From: Paracoccus albus
Lineage (GTDB): Bacteria; Pseudomonadota; Alphaproteobacteria; Rhodobacterales; Rhodobacteraceae
Assembly: GCF_027913035.1 (NCBI RefSeq)
Contig: NZ_CP115775.1
Span: forward strand, 2,564,501-2,628,500
Direction: 5' to 3'
DNA length: 64,000 bases
This document shows, piece after piece, positions 7,841-16,796 of this stretch. Numbering within the stretch: the first letter of the stretch is position 1; every line of letters starts with the position of its first letter. The position numbers and the translations under genes were made by a program. The notes under the pieces were generated by a model. The model made no database searches and was not told where the DNA came from. It was given only the letters and a program-made list of their open reading frames with translations.

Positions 7841-10738
7841 ATGGCAAACGGAGCTTGCGATATTTGCGGTCGCCCGGCGACGGCGCGCGTGCGCGCCTCG
7901 GTGAACGGCAGGGTTCAGAACATGGAGCTGTGCGATCAGCACTACAGCGAAATAGCGCGCCGGTCGGGTCGCAGCGCCTCGCCGCTGGAGTCCCTGTTCG
8001 GGCGGCGTTCCCTTCTTGACGAATTCTTCGGCGAGAGCGGTTTCGGCAGCCTCTTTGGTGACAGTCCGCTGCGAGGCGGCACGCTCGGCTCTGTGGGTGA
8101 TGGCGATAACGCTGTCGTCGACGCCACTGTCGGCGAGGGCGCGCCGCGGCGTGGATCGCGGCGCGGCGGCGGCGGGCAGACGATCGCCGACCGGCTGAGC
8201 GAACAGGGCAACAAGCTGCTGCAGGATGCCGCACAGAAGGCCGGGGAATTCGGGCGCAGCGAGGTCGATACCGAACATCTGCTTCTGGCATTGACCTCGT
8301 CTGACGTCGTCAAGACGATCCTGGAACAGTTCAAGGTCGATGTGGACGATCTGCGGCGCCAGATCGAGAAGGAAGCGAAGCGTGGAGACGCCAAGACAGA
8401 AGGCGAAATCGGTGTCAGCCCGCGTCTCAAGGACGCGCTGAACCGGGCCTTCATCGCCTCGAACGAGCTTGGCCATTCCTATGTCGGGCCGGAACATCTG
8501 CTGATCGGGCTCGCCGAAGAGGGCGAAGGCCTCGCGGCGGCGATGCTGCGCAAGCTGGGGTTGACGCCGCAGGCGCTGCGTCAGCAGGTGACGAAGGTGG
8601 TCGGCAAGGGTGTCGAGGAAGGCCGCGTCGAGACTCCGTCGAACACCCCCGATCTCGACCAGTTCAGCCGTGATCTCACCAAGGCCGCGCGCGAGGGCAA
8701 GCTCGACCCTGTGATCGGTCGCGCCCGCGAGATCGAAACGACGATCGAGGTCCTCGCGCGGCGCAAGAAGAACAACCCCGTGCTGATCGGCGAGCCCGGC
8801 GTCGGCAAGACCGCCATCGTCGAGGGACTTGCACAACGGATCGTCGCGGGCGAAGTGCCCGAGGCGCTGCGCGACAAGCGGCTGGTCGAGCTCAACATCA
8901 ACTCGATGGTGGCCGGGTCGAAGTATCGCGGCGAGTTCGAGGAGCGAGTCCAGAAGATCCTCAAGGAGATCACCGAGGAAAAGGACAGCCTCATTCTCTT
9001 CATCGACGAGATGCACACCATCGTCGGCGCCGGCCAGGGCGGTGGCGAAGGTGGTCTCGACATCGCCAACACCTTCAAGCCGGCGCTGGCGCGGGGCGAG
9101 CTGAACCTGATCGGCGCGACGACGCTCAACGAGTACCAGAAATACATCGAGAAGGACGCGGCGCTCGAGCGACGGTTCCAGCCGGTTTATGTGGACGAGC
9201 CCACGGTCGCACAGACGATCATGATTCTGCGCGGGCTGCGCGACACGCTCGAAAGCCACCACAAGGTGACGATCACCGACGAGGCGATCATCGCCGCCGC
9301 GGAGCTTTCGGATCGCTATATCACCGGTCGCTTCATGCCCGACAAGGCGATCGACCTGATCGACCAGGCCGCGGCGCGGGTGAAGATCTCGGCCACTGCG
9401 CGGCCCGTGGACGTGCAGGAGCTCGAAGCCGAGGTCGCGCAGATCAAGCGCGAACAGGACTATGCCGCCGCGCGCAAGCAATTCGACCGAGCAGCAGAAC
9501 TGAAGAAGGAGCTGGAGCAGAAGCAGAAGGAACTGGACGAGCTTCTGGAAATCTGGAAGCGCGACCAGGCTTCGGCGACCGCCGAGGTGCGCGCCGATCA
9601 CGTCGCGCAGATCGTCTCCAAGATCACCGGCGTTCCGGTCACGGAGCTGACCACCGAGGAGAAGGACAAGCTCCTCAAGCTCGAGGAGAAGCTGCACGAG
9701 CGCGTCATCGGCCAGGAAGAAGCGATCCGCGCCGTGGCCGATGCGGTGCGCCTGGCGCGTGCGGGTCTGCGCGAAGGTTCCGGTCCGACTGCGACCTTCC
9801 TCTTTCTCGGGCCGACCGGCGTCGGCAAGACGGAACTGGCCAAGACGCTGGCCGAGGTGATCTTCGGCGACCAGGATGCGCTGATCCGTATCGACATGTC
9901 GGAGTATGGCGAGCGCCACTCGGTTGCCCGGTTGGTTGGCGCACCTCCGGGCTACGTCGGATACGACGAAGGCGGGCAGCTGACGGAGAAGGTGCGCCGT
10001 CGGCCCTACTCGGTCGTGCTCCTCGACGAGATCGAAAAGGCGCATCCCGATGTCTACAACATCCTGCTTCAGGTGTTCGACGATGGCCGCCTGACAGATG
10101 GCAAGGGCCGCGTGGTGGACTTCACTAACACCATCATCATCGCCACCTCGAACCTCGGTTCGGACATCATCCAGCGGAACCTCACGAAACGCGGCAGCAG
10201 TGAGTTCGACGAGGCCAAGCAGAAATCCGAACTGATGGAGGTGTTGCGCGGTCATTTCCGGCCAGAGTTCATCAACCGGATCGACGAGATCATCGTCTTT
10301 CATTCGCTGAATAAGTCGGAGATCCGCCAGATCGTCGAGTTGCAGCTCAACCGGGTGAAGCGGACCGCCCTTACCCAGGGCGTCGAACTCGAACTCGATG
10401 TGAGCGTCGTGGATCACTTCGGCACGGTCGGCTTCCGTCCCGAATTCGGTGCCCGCGAGCTGCGCCGGCTGATCCGGTCGGAGCTGGAGACCGAGTTGGC
10501 TCGCGAACTGCTCTCGGGGCGGATCGAGGACGGCGACAAGGTCCGCGTCGCCTGGTCGGAAGACGAACAGAGGGTCGTGTTCGAAAAGATCGTAAAGGAC
10601 ACCGGTGACGACAGCCCGGACGATCAGGCCAAGGCCGGGATCGAGGAGCCCAGCGAAGTTGCCGAAAACAAGACGGACGTTCCGAAGCCCAGCGGTGGGG
10701 ATGAGGTGCAGTCCAAGGACGACAAGTCCGCCGAGTGA
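7841..10738 (+). CDS. clpK: ClpK/ClpG-type AAA+ disaggregase
   Basis: A 965-residue Hsp100 protein. The N-terminus has a small metal-binding-like domain (C6, C9, C31, H34), typical of ClpK/ClpG and absent from ClpB. A Clp-N repeat domain follows at about 110-250. AAA1 has Walker A at 317-324 and Walker B LILFIDE at 384-390; AAA2 has Walker A at 657-664 and Walker [12 protein letters not shown] at 725-735. The middle coiled coil (about 525-570) is short, as in ClpC. The region where ClpA/C/X have an IGF/IGL loop for ClpP shows no such tripeptide, so it should act as a stand-alone disaggregase rather than feed a protease. It probably heads the operon with the HPF-sigma and hdeD genes. Confidence 0.93.
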   Translation: MANGACDICGRPATARVRASVNGRVQNMELCDQHYSEIARRSGRSASPLESLFGRRSLLDEFFGESGFGSLFGDSPLRGGTLGSVGDGDNAVVDATVGEGAPRRGSRRGGGGQTIADRLSEQGNKLLQDAAQKAGEFGRSEVDTEHLLLALTSSDVVKTILEQFKVDVDDLRRQIEKEAKRGDAKTEGEIGVSPRLKDALNRAFIASNELGHSYVGPEHLLIGLAEEGEGLAAAMLRKLGLTPQALRQQVTKVVGKGVEEGRVETPSNTPDLDQFSRDLTKAAREGKLDPVIGRAREIETTIEVLARRKKNNPVLIGEPGVGKTAIVEGLAQRIVAGEVPEALRDKRLVELNINSMVAGSKYRGEFEERVQKILKEITEEKDSLILFIDEMHTIVGAGQGGGEGGLDIANTFKPALARGELNLIGATTLNEYQKYIEKDAALERRFQPVYVDEPTVAQTIMILRGLRDTLESHHKVTITDEAIIAAAELSDRYITGRFMPDKAIDLIDQAAARVKISATARPVDVQELEAEVAQIKREQDYAAARKQFDRAAELKKELEQKQKELDELLEIWKRDQASATAEVRADHVAQIVSKITGVPVTELTTEEKDKLLKLEEKLHERVIGQEEAIRAVADAVRLARAGLREGSGPTATFLFLGPTGVGKTELAKTLAEVIFGDQDALIRIDMSEYGERHSVARLVGAPPGYVGYDEGGQLTEKVRRRPYSVVLLDEIEKAHPDVYNILLQVFDDGRLTDGKGRVVDFTNTIIIATSNLGSDIIQRNLTKRGSSEFDEAKQKSELMEVLRGHFRPEFINRIDEIIVFHSLNKSEIRQIVELQLNRVKRTALTQGVELELDVSVVDHFGTVGFRPEFGARELRRLIRSELETELARELLSGRIEDGDKVRVAWSEDEQRVVFEKIVKDTGDDSPDDQAKAGIEEPSEVAENKTDVPKPSGGDEVQSKDDKSAE

Positions 10739-10815
10739 CAGCGCAAAAGACTGGCCCGGCGCGATATCGGTCGCGCCGGGCCATCTCTTCGGAGAGTTAT
10801 AGGAAGGTCCAAGGC

Positions 10816-11958
10816 ATGAACGTCATTAGATCATTCCGCAATCTCGACCGGCACGGCCAACAGCGCGCGCCTGAGGTCATCGAGGAAGAGGTGCGGCAAC
10901 TTGAACCGCACCTTGCGCGCTTTCGCGAGGATCTGGTCCGGCTCGAAGTCGTTGCCTCGCAAACGAGGGGCAAGAAGCGCATCAAAGTCAGCCTGCGCCT
11001 GCAACTGCCGTCGGGCGTGATCGCGGCGCGGGAAGAGGGATTCGAGATCGAGCCTGTCCTGCGCAAGGCCTTTGCCGACCTGCGCCACCAGGTCGATCGG
11101 CATGTGGCGCGCCTCAAGCACGAGCCTGAATACAAGCGTCCCGCCCGCCGGCGCCGGATCGGCGCCCCGCTGTCGCCCGCGCGGGATGCGGCGGAAGCGG
11201 ACCGGCGCCAGCTCTTCTTTGACCTGATCGAGGATCATCTCGATACGGTCTACGATACCGTCAGGCGCGAGTTGACCTATCTCGAGTGTAGCGGGTCTGT
11301 GCCGGCTGGCTACCTGAGCGTTCGCGATATCGTAGATGCGACGATCCTCAAGGGGCTGGCCCGCTTCGAGGATCGGCCTTCGGAGTTTTCCGTCGGCGAC
11401 TGGCTGAAACGGCTGGCTTTTGAGACCATCGAGGAAGAATCCCGCGCCGCCCGCCGCGCCGTGCCTGAGGATGCCGCCTCCATCGAGGCGGAACCCGAGG
11501 CCCCGGCGGAGGATCCGACCGAGGCGGATCAGGCGATGTTCGAGTTCTACCAGCCGGACGAAGTGCTGATGCTGGAGGACCTCATCGCCGACGACGGCGG
11601 CACAGACCTCGAGACCGAAGTGGATCGTCATAAGATCGCCATGGCATTGCACCGGGCTATCGCAGATCTTGCTCCGGTCGAGCGCCGCGTCCTGTATCGG
11701 ATGTACCTGGAAGACGCCACGATCGCGGAGACGGCAGACCTTTTCGGCCTGACCGAGACAGAGGTCGCTGAGATCGCAGAAAATGCGGGCGCGACACTAC
11801 GCGCGAGGCTTGCCAAAGCCGGGTTGGTCAGAGATCCATCAGGCCGCGCGCCCATCGAACGGGAAATCGCTCACACGCAGCGTCTGCCTCAGCCGATCGA
11901 GGATCGCCGCCGCGTGGCCGCCGCCCTAACCGGCGAGGAGGCCGGCTACGACACCTGA
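10816..11958 (+). CDS. HPF/RaiA-like domain fused to sigma-70-like domains
   Basis: ATG 10816 follows AGGAAGG; an upstream ATG at 10735 overlaps the clpK end and has no ribosome site. Residues ~1-100 resemble the S30AE/HPF fold that binds the 30S subunit and makes ribosomes hibernate (LEVVASQTRGKKRIKVSLRL, then HQVDRHVARLKHEPEY). Residues ~120-230 look like sigma region 2 (LFFDLIEDHLDTVYDTVRRE, then SVRDIVDATILKGLARFED), and ~285-345 like region 4 (LAPVERRVLYRMYLED, then IAETADLFGLTETEVAEIAE). An acidic linker joins them. Whether it controls transcription, ribosomes or both is unknown. It follows clpK by 77 bp and precedes hdeD by 26 bp. Confidence 0.75.
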   Translation: MNVIRSFRNLDRHGQQRAPEVIEEEVRQLEPHLARFREDLVRLEVVASQTRGKKRIKVSLRLQLPSGVIAAREEGFEIEPVLRKAFADLRHQVDRHVARLKHEPEYKRPARRRRIGAPLSPARDAAEADRRQLFFDLIEDHLDTVYDTVRRELTYLECSGSVPAGYLSVRDIVDATILKGLARFEDRPSEFSVGDWLKRLAFETIEEESRAARRAVPEDAASIEAEPEAPAEDPTEADQAMFEFYQPDEVLMLEDLIADDGGTDLETEVDRHKIAMALHRAIADLAPVERRVLYRMYLEDATIAETADLFGLTETEVAEIAENAGATLRARLAKAGLVRDPSGRAPIEREIAHTQRLPQPIEDRRRVAAALTGEEAGYDT

Positions 11959-11984
11959 CATGGAACTGAATAGGAGATCGACCA

Positions 11985-12632
11985 ATGACCACAGCCTCTG
12001 AAAACCCGACCGACAAGATGCAGGACATGCTGTGCAGCCTGTCCCGGAATTGGTGGGCATTCGTGTTACGCGGCGTGCTCGCATTGATCATCGCAGTGCT
12101 AGCCTTCGTCATGCCTGCGGAAGCGCTTCTGGCGCTCACGCTGGTCTTCGGCGCGTTCGCCTTTGCCGACGGCGTGTTCGGCCTCGTCGCCGCGATACGT
12201 AACATCCGCAAGGGCGAACGCTGGGGCTGGCTGATGTTCAGCGGCATTCTTGGCATCGCCACGGGCGTCGTCGTGGTTGTTTCGCCTTTTGTCGCGACGC
12301 TTGTGCTTGCGACATTCCTCTGGGCCAGCATCGCATTCTGGTCCGTGTTCTCGGGTGCCCTCGAGATCGCGGCAGCGATCCGCCTGCGCAAGGAAATCGA
12401 GGGCGAGATCTGGCTGATCCTGAGCGGCCTCGTCTCGGTCGTTCTCGGTGTCGTCGTGACCTGGATGCTGCTGACGCGCCCGCTCGAAAGCTTCCTCGCG
12501 CTCGGCTGGCTGATCGGCTTCTACGCCGCGTTCTTCGGGGTGATGATGATCCTCCTCGGGCTGCGGCTGCGCAAGGCGGATCGCCCGAAGGACGGCACCA
12601 TCGCCGGCCAGCCCCGGTCGGCGCAGATGTGA
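11985..12632 (+). CDS. hdeD: HdeD-family membrane protein (DUF308)
   Basis: A 215-residue protein with six membrane helices in three DUF308 hairpin repeats (WWAFVLRGVLALIIAVLAFV, GWLMFSGILGIATGVVVVVS and IWLILSGLVSVVLGVVVTWM). HdeD proteins help acid and heat tolerance by an unknown route and are standard members of heat-resistance islands. A ribosome site (AGGAG) precedes ATG 11985. The stop overlaps the next small ORF in a TGATG arrangement, which suggests coupled translation. Confidence 0.93.
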   Translation: MTTASENPTDKMQDMLCSLSRNWWAFVLRGVLALIIAVLAFVMPAEALLALTLVFGAFAFADGVFGLVAAIRNIRKGERWGWLMFSGILGIATGVVVVVSPFVATLVLATFLWASIAFWSVFSGALEIAAAIRLRKEIEGEIWLILSGLVSVVLGVVVTWMLLTRPLESFLALGWLIGFYAAFFGVMMILLGLRLRKADRPKDGTIAGQPRSAQM

Positions 12633-12844
12633 TGTGCGCTGTGGCAGATGACCGGCGACTTGCCGGCGAGGAGCACGATTTCACCCGATGGGACGAAACG
12701 ATCTTCGACCGTTGCCTGAGCACCGGCTTCAATCCGTTCGGCAGCGGTCCGACGCCAATCTTCCTGCGGCACCGGGACGCAGAGGCGCCGGACGCCGATG
12801 CAAGGCCGTGCATGCCACCTGACACCGAAAATGCGAGGTGCTGA
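12632..12844 (+). CDS. Small hypothetical protein, translationally coupled
   Basis: A 70-codon frame whose start overlaps the hdeD stop (TGATG at 12630-12634) and whose stop overlaps the next start (TGATG at 12842-12846). The product is acidic and soluble with no hydrophobic stretch (LAGEEHDFTRWDETIFDRCL). I do not recognise a family. The double coupling favours a real gene, but it could also be a spacer that happens to be open. Confidence 0.45.
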   Translation: MCAVADDRRLAGEEHDFTRWDETIFDRCLSTGFNPFGSGPTPIFLRHRDAEAPDADARPCMPPDTENARC

Positions 12845-13464
12845 TGTCGAAACGCCTGCCTGACTTGGCATTTGCTGCTGCGGCCGCTGCCTTGGGCATC
12901 GGAATCCTTTTCGTTTTTCGTTCGATGTATCTTGCCGAAGACATACTGCCTTTCGCGCAGGAGATGACGCTCATCTTCCTCGGCGCTGTCGTGACGATCA
13001 TTCTGACCGCGGCGCTTCTCAATCGCCAGACCGATCTCGAGCTTCGCAAGGAAGGAAGGGTCATCATCCTCCAGCAGCAATGCGACATTTACATGGCCTG
13101 TATCGAGAAGGTCGCAGAGATCGTGGAAGCCGCAAGGCACGATGCGAAGCTGATCGATGAACTGCGTGTTCTCAGCCACAAGCTGGCTGTAGTCGCGAGT
13201 GCAGGGGTCGTGTCCAGCTTCGAGCAGGTACTGGAGAGATTGCAGTCCGGTTTTGCTGACGGCACGCTCTCGGACGGGGACGGAGAGGGCGTGATGAATG
13301 CCGTCGCCGATCTCACGATAGCGATGCGGTCGGACGTCCTGCACGCTGCTGCCTTTCCTTCGCAGAACACCGAACGCGCCGTTCGCCTGAATTCGAGGCG
13401 AATGGAAAAACTCGACGATCTCGAACGTCACCTTCTCGTATCCACCAACACCCGGGAGAACTGA
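12844..13464 (+). CDS. Two-helix membrane protein of unknown function
   Basis: A 206-residue protein with two N-terminal membrane helices (LAFAAAAAALGIGILFVF and LIFLGAVVTIILTAALL) and then an alpha-helical soluble part of ~140 residues starting with NRQTDLELRKEGRVIILQQQ, predicted to be cytosolic. No enzyme motif is visible. Its place between hdeD and the NDUFS4-like gene in a closely spaced run suggests a membrane-linked stress role. ATG 12844 is preferred over the GTG at 12838 because it forms the TGATG overlap. Confidence 0.7.
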   Translation: MSKRLPDLAFAAAAAALGIGILFVFRSMYLAEDILPFAQEMTLIFLGAVVTIILTAALLNRQTDLELRKEGRVIILQQQCDIYMACIEKVAEIVEAARHDAKLIDELRVLSHKLAVVASAGVVSSFEQVLERLQSGFADGTLSDGDGEGVMNAVADLTIAMRSDVLHAAAFPSQNTERAVRLNSRRMEKLDDLERHLLVSTNTREN

Positions 13465-13465
13465 T

Positions 13466-14026
13466 ATGCGCGGCCATAATCGCCCACCATTCCCGCCGAA
13501 AATTCCCGGAACCGATCTGCCATCCTGGGACGTGCCGACGGCAATCATCTACCGTCCTGCCCGTTCCGCGATGACATCGGCGCCTCGGCCCAACTACTGG
13601 GTCCTCGAGTTCGAGCCGTCCCGGCCGCCGCAGATCGAGCCGCTGATGGGATACACGTCCACCGGCGATCCCTATCGTCCGATTCGGCTGAAGTTTCCGG
13701 ATCGCGACAGCGCCGTGGACTTCGCAGAGCGGCAGGACTGGCATTATGTCGTGCGCGAGGACGCTGGGGGAGCCCGGATGGCCAACCCTTGGGCGGGTGA
13801 GACGCGCCACCGGCTGCACAGGGGCGTCGATGCCCCGGGAGCCTTCCGGGTCGCGTTCCGCCCCGATCGCCGCCTCTCAAGAGGCGTTCAGCATGAGAGC
13901 ACGGCCGACCCGTCTACCAGCGACAGGGAGAGTTTCGATCCGGTCCTCGAAGCCTCGCTCGAATCCTTCCCCGCCTCTGATCCTCCGGCGTGGGCGGGTG
14001 TGACAATTGCAAGAAAGACGACGTGA
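13466..14026 (+). CDS. NDUFS4-like protein (ETC complex I subunit conserved region)
   Basis: Residues ~20-100 match the small NDUFS4-type domain: TAIIYRPARSAMTSAPRPNY, WVLEFEPSRPPQIEPLMGYT, then FPDRDSAVDFAERQDWHYVV. In alphaproteobacterial complex I this subunit is encoded alone elsewhere in the genome; here a longer version (186 residues) sits in a stress operon. The C-terminal tail holds DPVLEASLESFPASDPPAW, a motif common at the ends of small alphaproteobacterial proteins. GGGAG precedes ATG 13466, one base after the previous stop. It may help repair or stabilise the respiratory chain under stress (inference). Confidence 0.8.
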   Translation: MRGHNRPPFPPKIPGTDLPSWDVPTAIIYRPARSAMTSAPRPNYWVLEFEPSRPPQIEPLMGYTSTGDPYRPIRLKFPDRDSAVDFAERQDWHYVVREDAGGARMANPWAGETRHRLHRGVDAPGAFRVAFRPDRRLSRGVQHESTADPSTSDRESFDPVLEASLESFPASDPPAWAGVTIARKTT

Positions 14027-14059
14027 TGACGGCCAGCTGCATGCGCTCGGGGAAATGAG

Positions 14060-14543
14060 ATGTTTCCATGGGCCGATACCGTTGCTCGCAGATACCCCCC
14101 CGTGGCCGTCTGGTCAGTCGTCGGGATCAGCCTTCTCGCTTTCCTCTACCAGAGCGGCCTGCCGCCGCGTGCGCTCAACCGGTTCCTGTTCGACTTCGCG
14201 CTGGTGCCGTCGCGCGTCTTCGGTCAGCTCCGCCTCGTCGCCCCGTCCTACTGGACCCCGTTCCTGACCAAAATCTTCCTGCACGGGGGGCTGGCTGCAT
14301 CTCATCTTGAACATGTGGACGCTCTGGATCTTCGGCCCCGCCGTCGAAGATCGGCTCGGACCGGGTAGATTCACACTGTTCTATCTGTTCTGTGGTGTGG
14401 CGGCCGGACTGGCTCACGCGCTGGCGAACCCCCACTCAGTCGTTCCCGCGCTTGGCGCATCGGGGGCCATCGCGGGCGTGATCGGTTGCTACCTACCCGC
14501 ACCGCGGCAGCGAGAGGCCCGCCGCGCCATATCCACGCGCTGA
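14060..14543 (+). pseudogene. Rhomboid-family membrane serine protease, frameshifted and truncated
   Basis: The first frame (14060) encodes one helix and the L1-loop region (VAVWSVVGISLLAFLYQSGL, then WTPFLTKIFLHGG). Near 14297 homology shifts to another frame: NMWTLWIFGPAVEDRLG, then FTLFYLFCGVAAGLAHALA and the catalytic-Ser motif GASGAIAGVIG. Soon after GVIGCYL the sequence becomes unrelated, so the later helices with the catalytic His are lost. The intact gene belonged to the same stress operon, between the NDUFS4-like gene and trxC. Confidence 0.8.
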
Positions 14544-14595
14544 ACGCTTGCATCAGCCGGCCGCCAAGACCGGCTCGTCAACGAAAGGATACAGG

Positions 14596-15018
14596 ATGCC
14601 CACGGTCGCTTGTCGGCAGTGCAATTCCACCAACAGAGTGCCGCAAGTGCGCCTGACCGACAATCCCAATTGCGGACGCTGCGGCGCGCCTCTCTTTCAA
14701 GGCAGGCCCGTCACGCTTACAGCGGCTAATTTTGACCGTCATGCGAATGCCGAACTGCCCTTGCTTGTCGATTTCTGGGCCGAGTGGTGCGGGCCATGCA
14801 AGATGATGGCGCCCCAGTTCGAGGCGGCGGCGCGCTCGCTCGAACCCCATGTCCGCCTGGGCAAGCTCGACACCGAGGCCGAACAGCAGATTGCGGGCCG
14901 CTACGGGATCCGCGGCATTCCCACCATGATCCTGTTCAGTAGCGGGAAGGAAATCGCGAGAACGAGCGGTGCGATGCCTGCCGCGCAGATAGCGCAGTGG
15001 GCGCGGTCGCACGTCTAG
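14596..15018 (+). CDS. trxC: Thioredoxin 2 (TrxC type)
   Basis: A 140-residue thioredoxin with the N-terminal zinc site of TrxC (C6-x-x-C9 and C26-x-x-C29) and active site WCGPC with C65 and C68. The cis-Pro is in GIRGIPTMILF. TrxC-type thioredoxins reduce protein disulfides under oxidative stress, and a trx is a regular component of heat-resistance islands. The start at 14596 has AAAGGA upstream; an ATG 16 codons earlier is still within the rhomboid remnant. Confidence 0.93.
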   Translation: MPTVACRQCNSTNRVPQVRLTDNPNCGRCGAPLFQGRPVTLTAANFDRHANAELPLLVDFWAEWCGPCKMMAPQFEAAARSLEPHVRLGKLDTEAEQQIAGRYGIRGIPTMILFSSGKEIARTSGAMPAAQIAQWARSHV

Positions 15019-15075
15019 ATTTTACAGGTATTGGCCTTACCTGCGCCATGCCATCAGGAGAAGAAGGAGAAGAAC

Positions 15076-16221
15076 ATGCATGGCGTGACCGGATTTGTTG
15101 AAAGTGCGGCCTTGTTGGTCTTTGCCGCGTTCGTGCTCGTGACGATATGTTCACGGATCGGCGTGCCCAGTATCGTCGGTTACATTCTTGCCGGCATAGT
15201 CATCGGACCTGCCGGCCTCGGCCTGATTGCTGAGAGCGCTGCCCTGAGCAGCATTGGCGAGATCGGAGTGTTACTCCTGCTGTTCGCGCTTGGCCTGGAA
15301 TTCTCGTTCGAGAAGCTCGTAACGCTCAGGAAGCATGTCTTCGGTCTTGGAGCCGCGCAGGTTGCAGTCACGACGATAACGGTATCGTTGGTAGCGAATC
15401 TGATCTTCGATCTCGCGCCCGTCCCCGCTATCCTCATCGGCGGGGCCGTTGCCATGTCATCGACGGCCATGTGCCTCAAGGTGCTCGCAAGCGCGAACGC
15501 TCTGGGATCGGCCCAAGGGCGTCTGGCCATTGCAGTGCTTCTGTTTCAAGACTTGGCAGCTGTCGCATTCCTGCTTCTGCACGATTCGATGAGCGGAGCC
15601 GCCGAGGGACATGGCGTGATAACGGTCATCGCCAGTTCTACGGCATTGGTTGCAGCTCTGTCCATTGCCCGTGGCCCGTTGCAGTTGCTGGCCCGTTGGG
15701 TCGCATCGCGTGGCGATCCGGAACTTGCCCAACTCCTCGCGCTCACTATTGCGCTCGGGTCTGCAATTGTCGCGGCCACCGCCGGCCTTTCTCCGGCACT
15801 CGCCGCATTCGCGGCCGGCATGATCATCGGCGAGGGAGACGCGCGCCATGCTGTCGAGAACGAGATACGGCCTTTTCGCGATTTGTTTGTCGGGATTTTC
15901 TTTGTCGGCATCGGAACGCAATTGCCACTTTGGATCATCCCGTATGCGTGGCCAGTTGTGCTGAGCTGGCTCGCGATCATTTTCGCGGGCAAGACGCTGA
16001 TTGTTTTGGTCGTCGCCCGAATATTCGGCGAGTCGCTTCAGACCGCATGGAGGACTGGGATCATTCTGGCCCACGGAGGAGAATTCAGCCTGATGCTGCT
16101 GTCGGCTTCCTCGACATCGGGCATTGTTGCGGAGGAATTCGCTGGTCCTCTACTCCTCGCGATTGGCATGAGCATGCTGGCCGGGAGTGTCATGGTCAGA
16201 TGGGCGGGGCTAAAGGTTTAG
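15076..16221 (+). CDS. kefB: KefB-like monovalent cation:proton antiporter (CPA2)
   Basis: A 381-residue protein of about 12 helices with the CPA2 exchanger signature (SIVGYILAGIVIGPAGLGLI, then LLLLFALGLEFSFEKL, and AVLLFQDLAAVAFLLL containing the ion-binding QD). There is no C-terminal nucleotide-binding (RCK) domain, so the protein lacks the regulatory part of true KefB, as is usual in heat-resistance islands. GGAGAAG lies just before ATG 15076. It is last in the trx-kef pair, and an IS6 scar starts ~15 bp after the stop, so the original C-terminus may be slightly altered. Confidence 0.88.
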   Translation: MHGVTGFVESAALLVFAAFVLVTICSRIGVPSIVGYILAGIVIGPAGLGLIAESAALSSIGEIGVLLLLFALGLEFSFEKLVTLRKHVFGLGAAQVAVTTITVSLVANLIFDLAPVPAILIGGAVAMSSTAMCLKVLASANALGSAQGRLAIAVLLFQDLAAVAFLLLHDSMSGAAEGHGVITVIASSTALVAALSIARGPLQLLARWVASRGDPELAQLLALTIALGSAIVAATAGLSPALAAFAAGMIIGEGDARHAVENEIRPFRDLFVGIFFVGIGTQLPLWIIPYAWPVVLSWLAIIFAGKTLIVLVVARIFGESLQTAWRTGIILAHGGEFSLMLLSASSTSGIVAEEFAGPLLLAIGMSMLAGSVMVRWAGLKV

Positions 16222-16235
16222 TAGGCGCTGACGGG

Positions 16236-16726
16236 GGACAGGGCGAATGGGTCTACCAGTACCGGGCAGTCGACAAATTTGGCAAAACCCTTGATTTTAT
16301 GCTGTCGAAGCGGCGCAATAAGAAGGCCGCCACCCGGTTCTTCGCCCGTGCCCTTGAGGTTAACGGATTGCCCCGAAAAATCGTGATCGACAATAGCGGG
16401 GCGAATACTGCCGGCATCACCGAGATCAAGCGCATGCTGAAGCGTTTTGGCTGTCCGATTGTGATAGAGATGCTGAGGATCAAGTATCTCAATAACATGA
16501 TCGAACAGGATCATCGTTCGATCAAGAAGCGGATCCTGCCCATGCTCGGCTTAAAGTCATTCACACCAGCGTCCGCCAGACTCGAGGGCATCGAAGTGGC
16601 CAATATGATCCGCAAAGGCCAGATGACGCCCGGGCTCTGCCCTTTTGCCCAATTCGCGGCACTGGCAGCATAAGAAAATGAGAACAACGGCTTCGTTTCA
16701 TCATCGTTAAAGTTTGTGACAGAGCC
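16236..16726 (+). pseudogene. IS6-family transposase and right IS end, 5' part missing
   Basis: From about 16236 to the TAA at 16671-16673 the frame encodes the C-terminal part of an IS6/IS26-type transposase: WVYQYRAVDKFGKTLDFMLS, the second DDE Asp in KIVIDNSGANTAG, and the Glu region YLNNMIEQDHRSIKKR. The right end lies near 16710-16726 (complement of GGGGCTCTGTCACAAAC). The left half, with the first Asp and the HTH, is gone. Confidence 0.85.
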
Positions 16727-16796
16727 CCGCTACATACACTAGATTATTAGCTCAAAGGTCGCTTTATCCGCATAAAAATCATGTTATGCGGCCTAC

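Noticed and set aside
7232..10417. A 1061-codon open frame on the minus strand
   Set aside because: It is the antisense shadow of clpK, caused by high GC codon bias; its sequence has no family pattern and clpK is clearly real.
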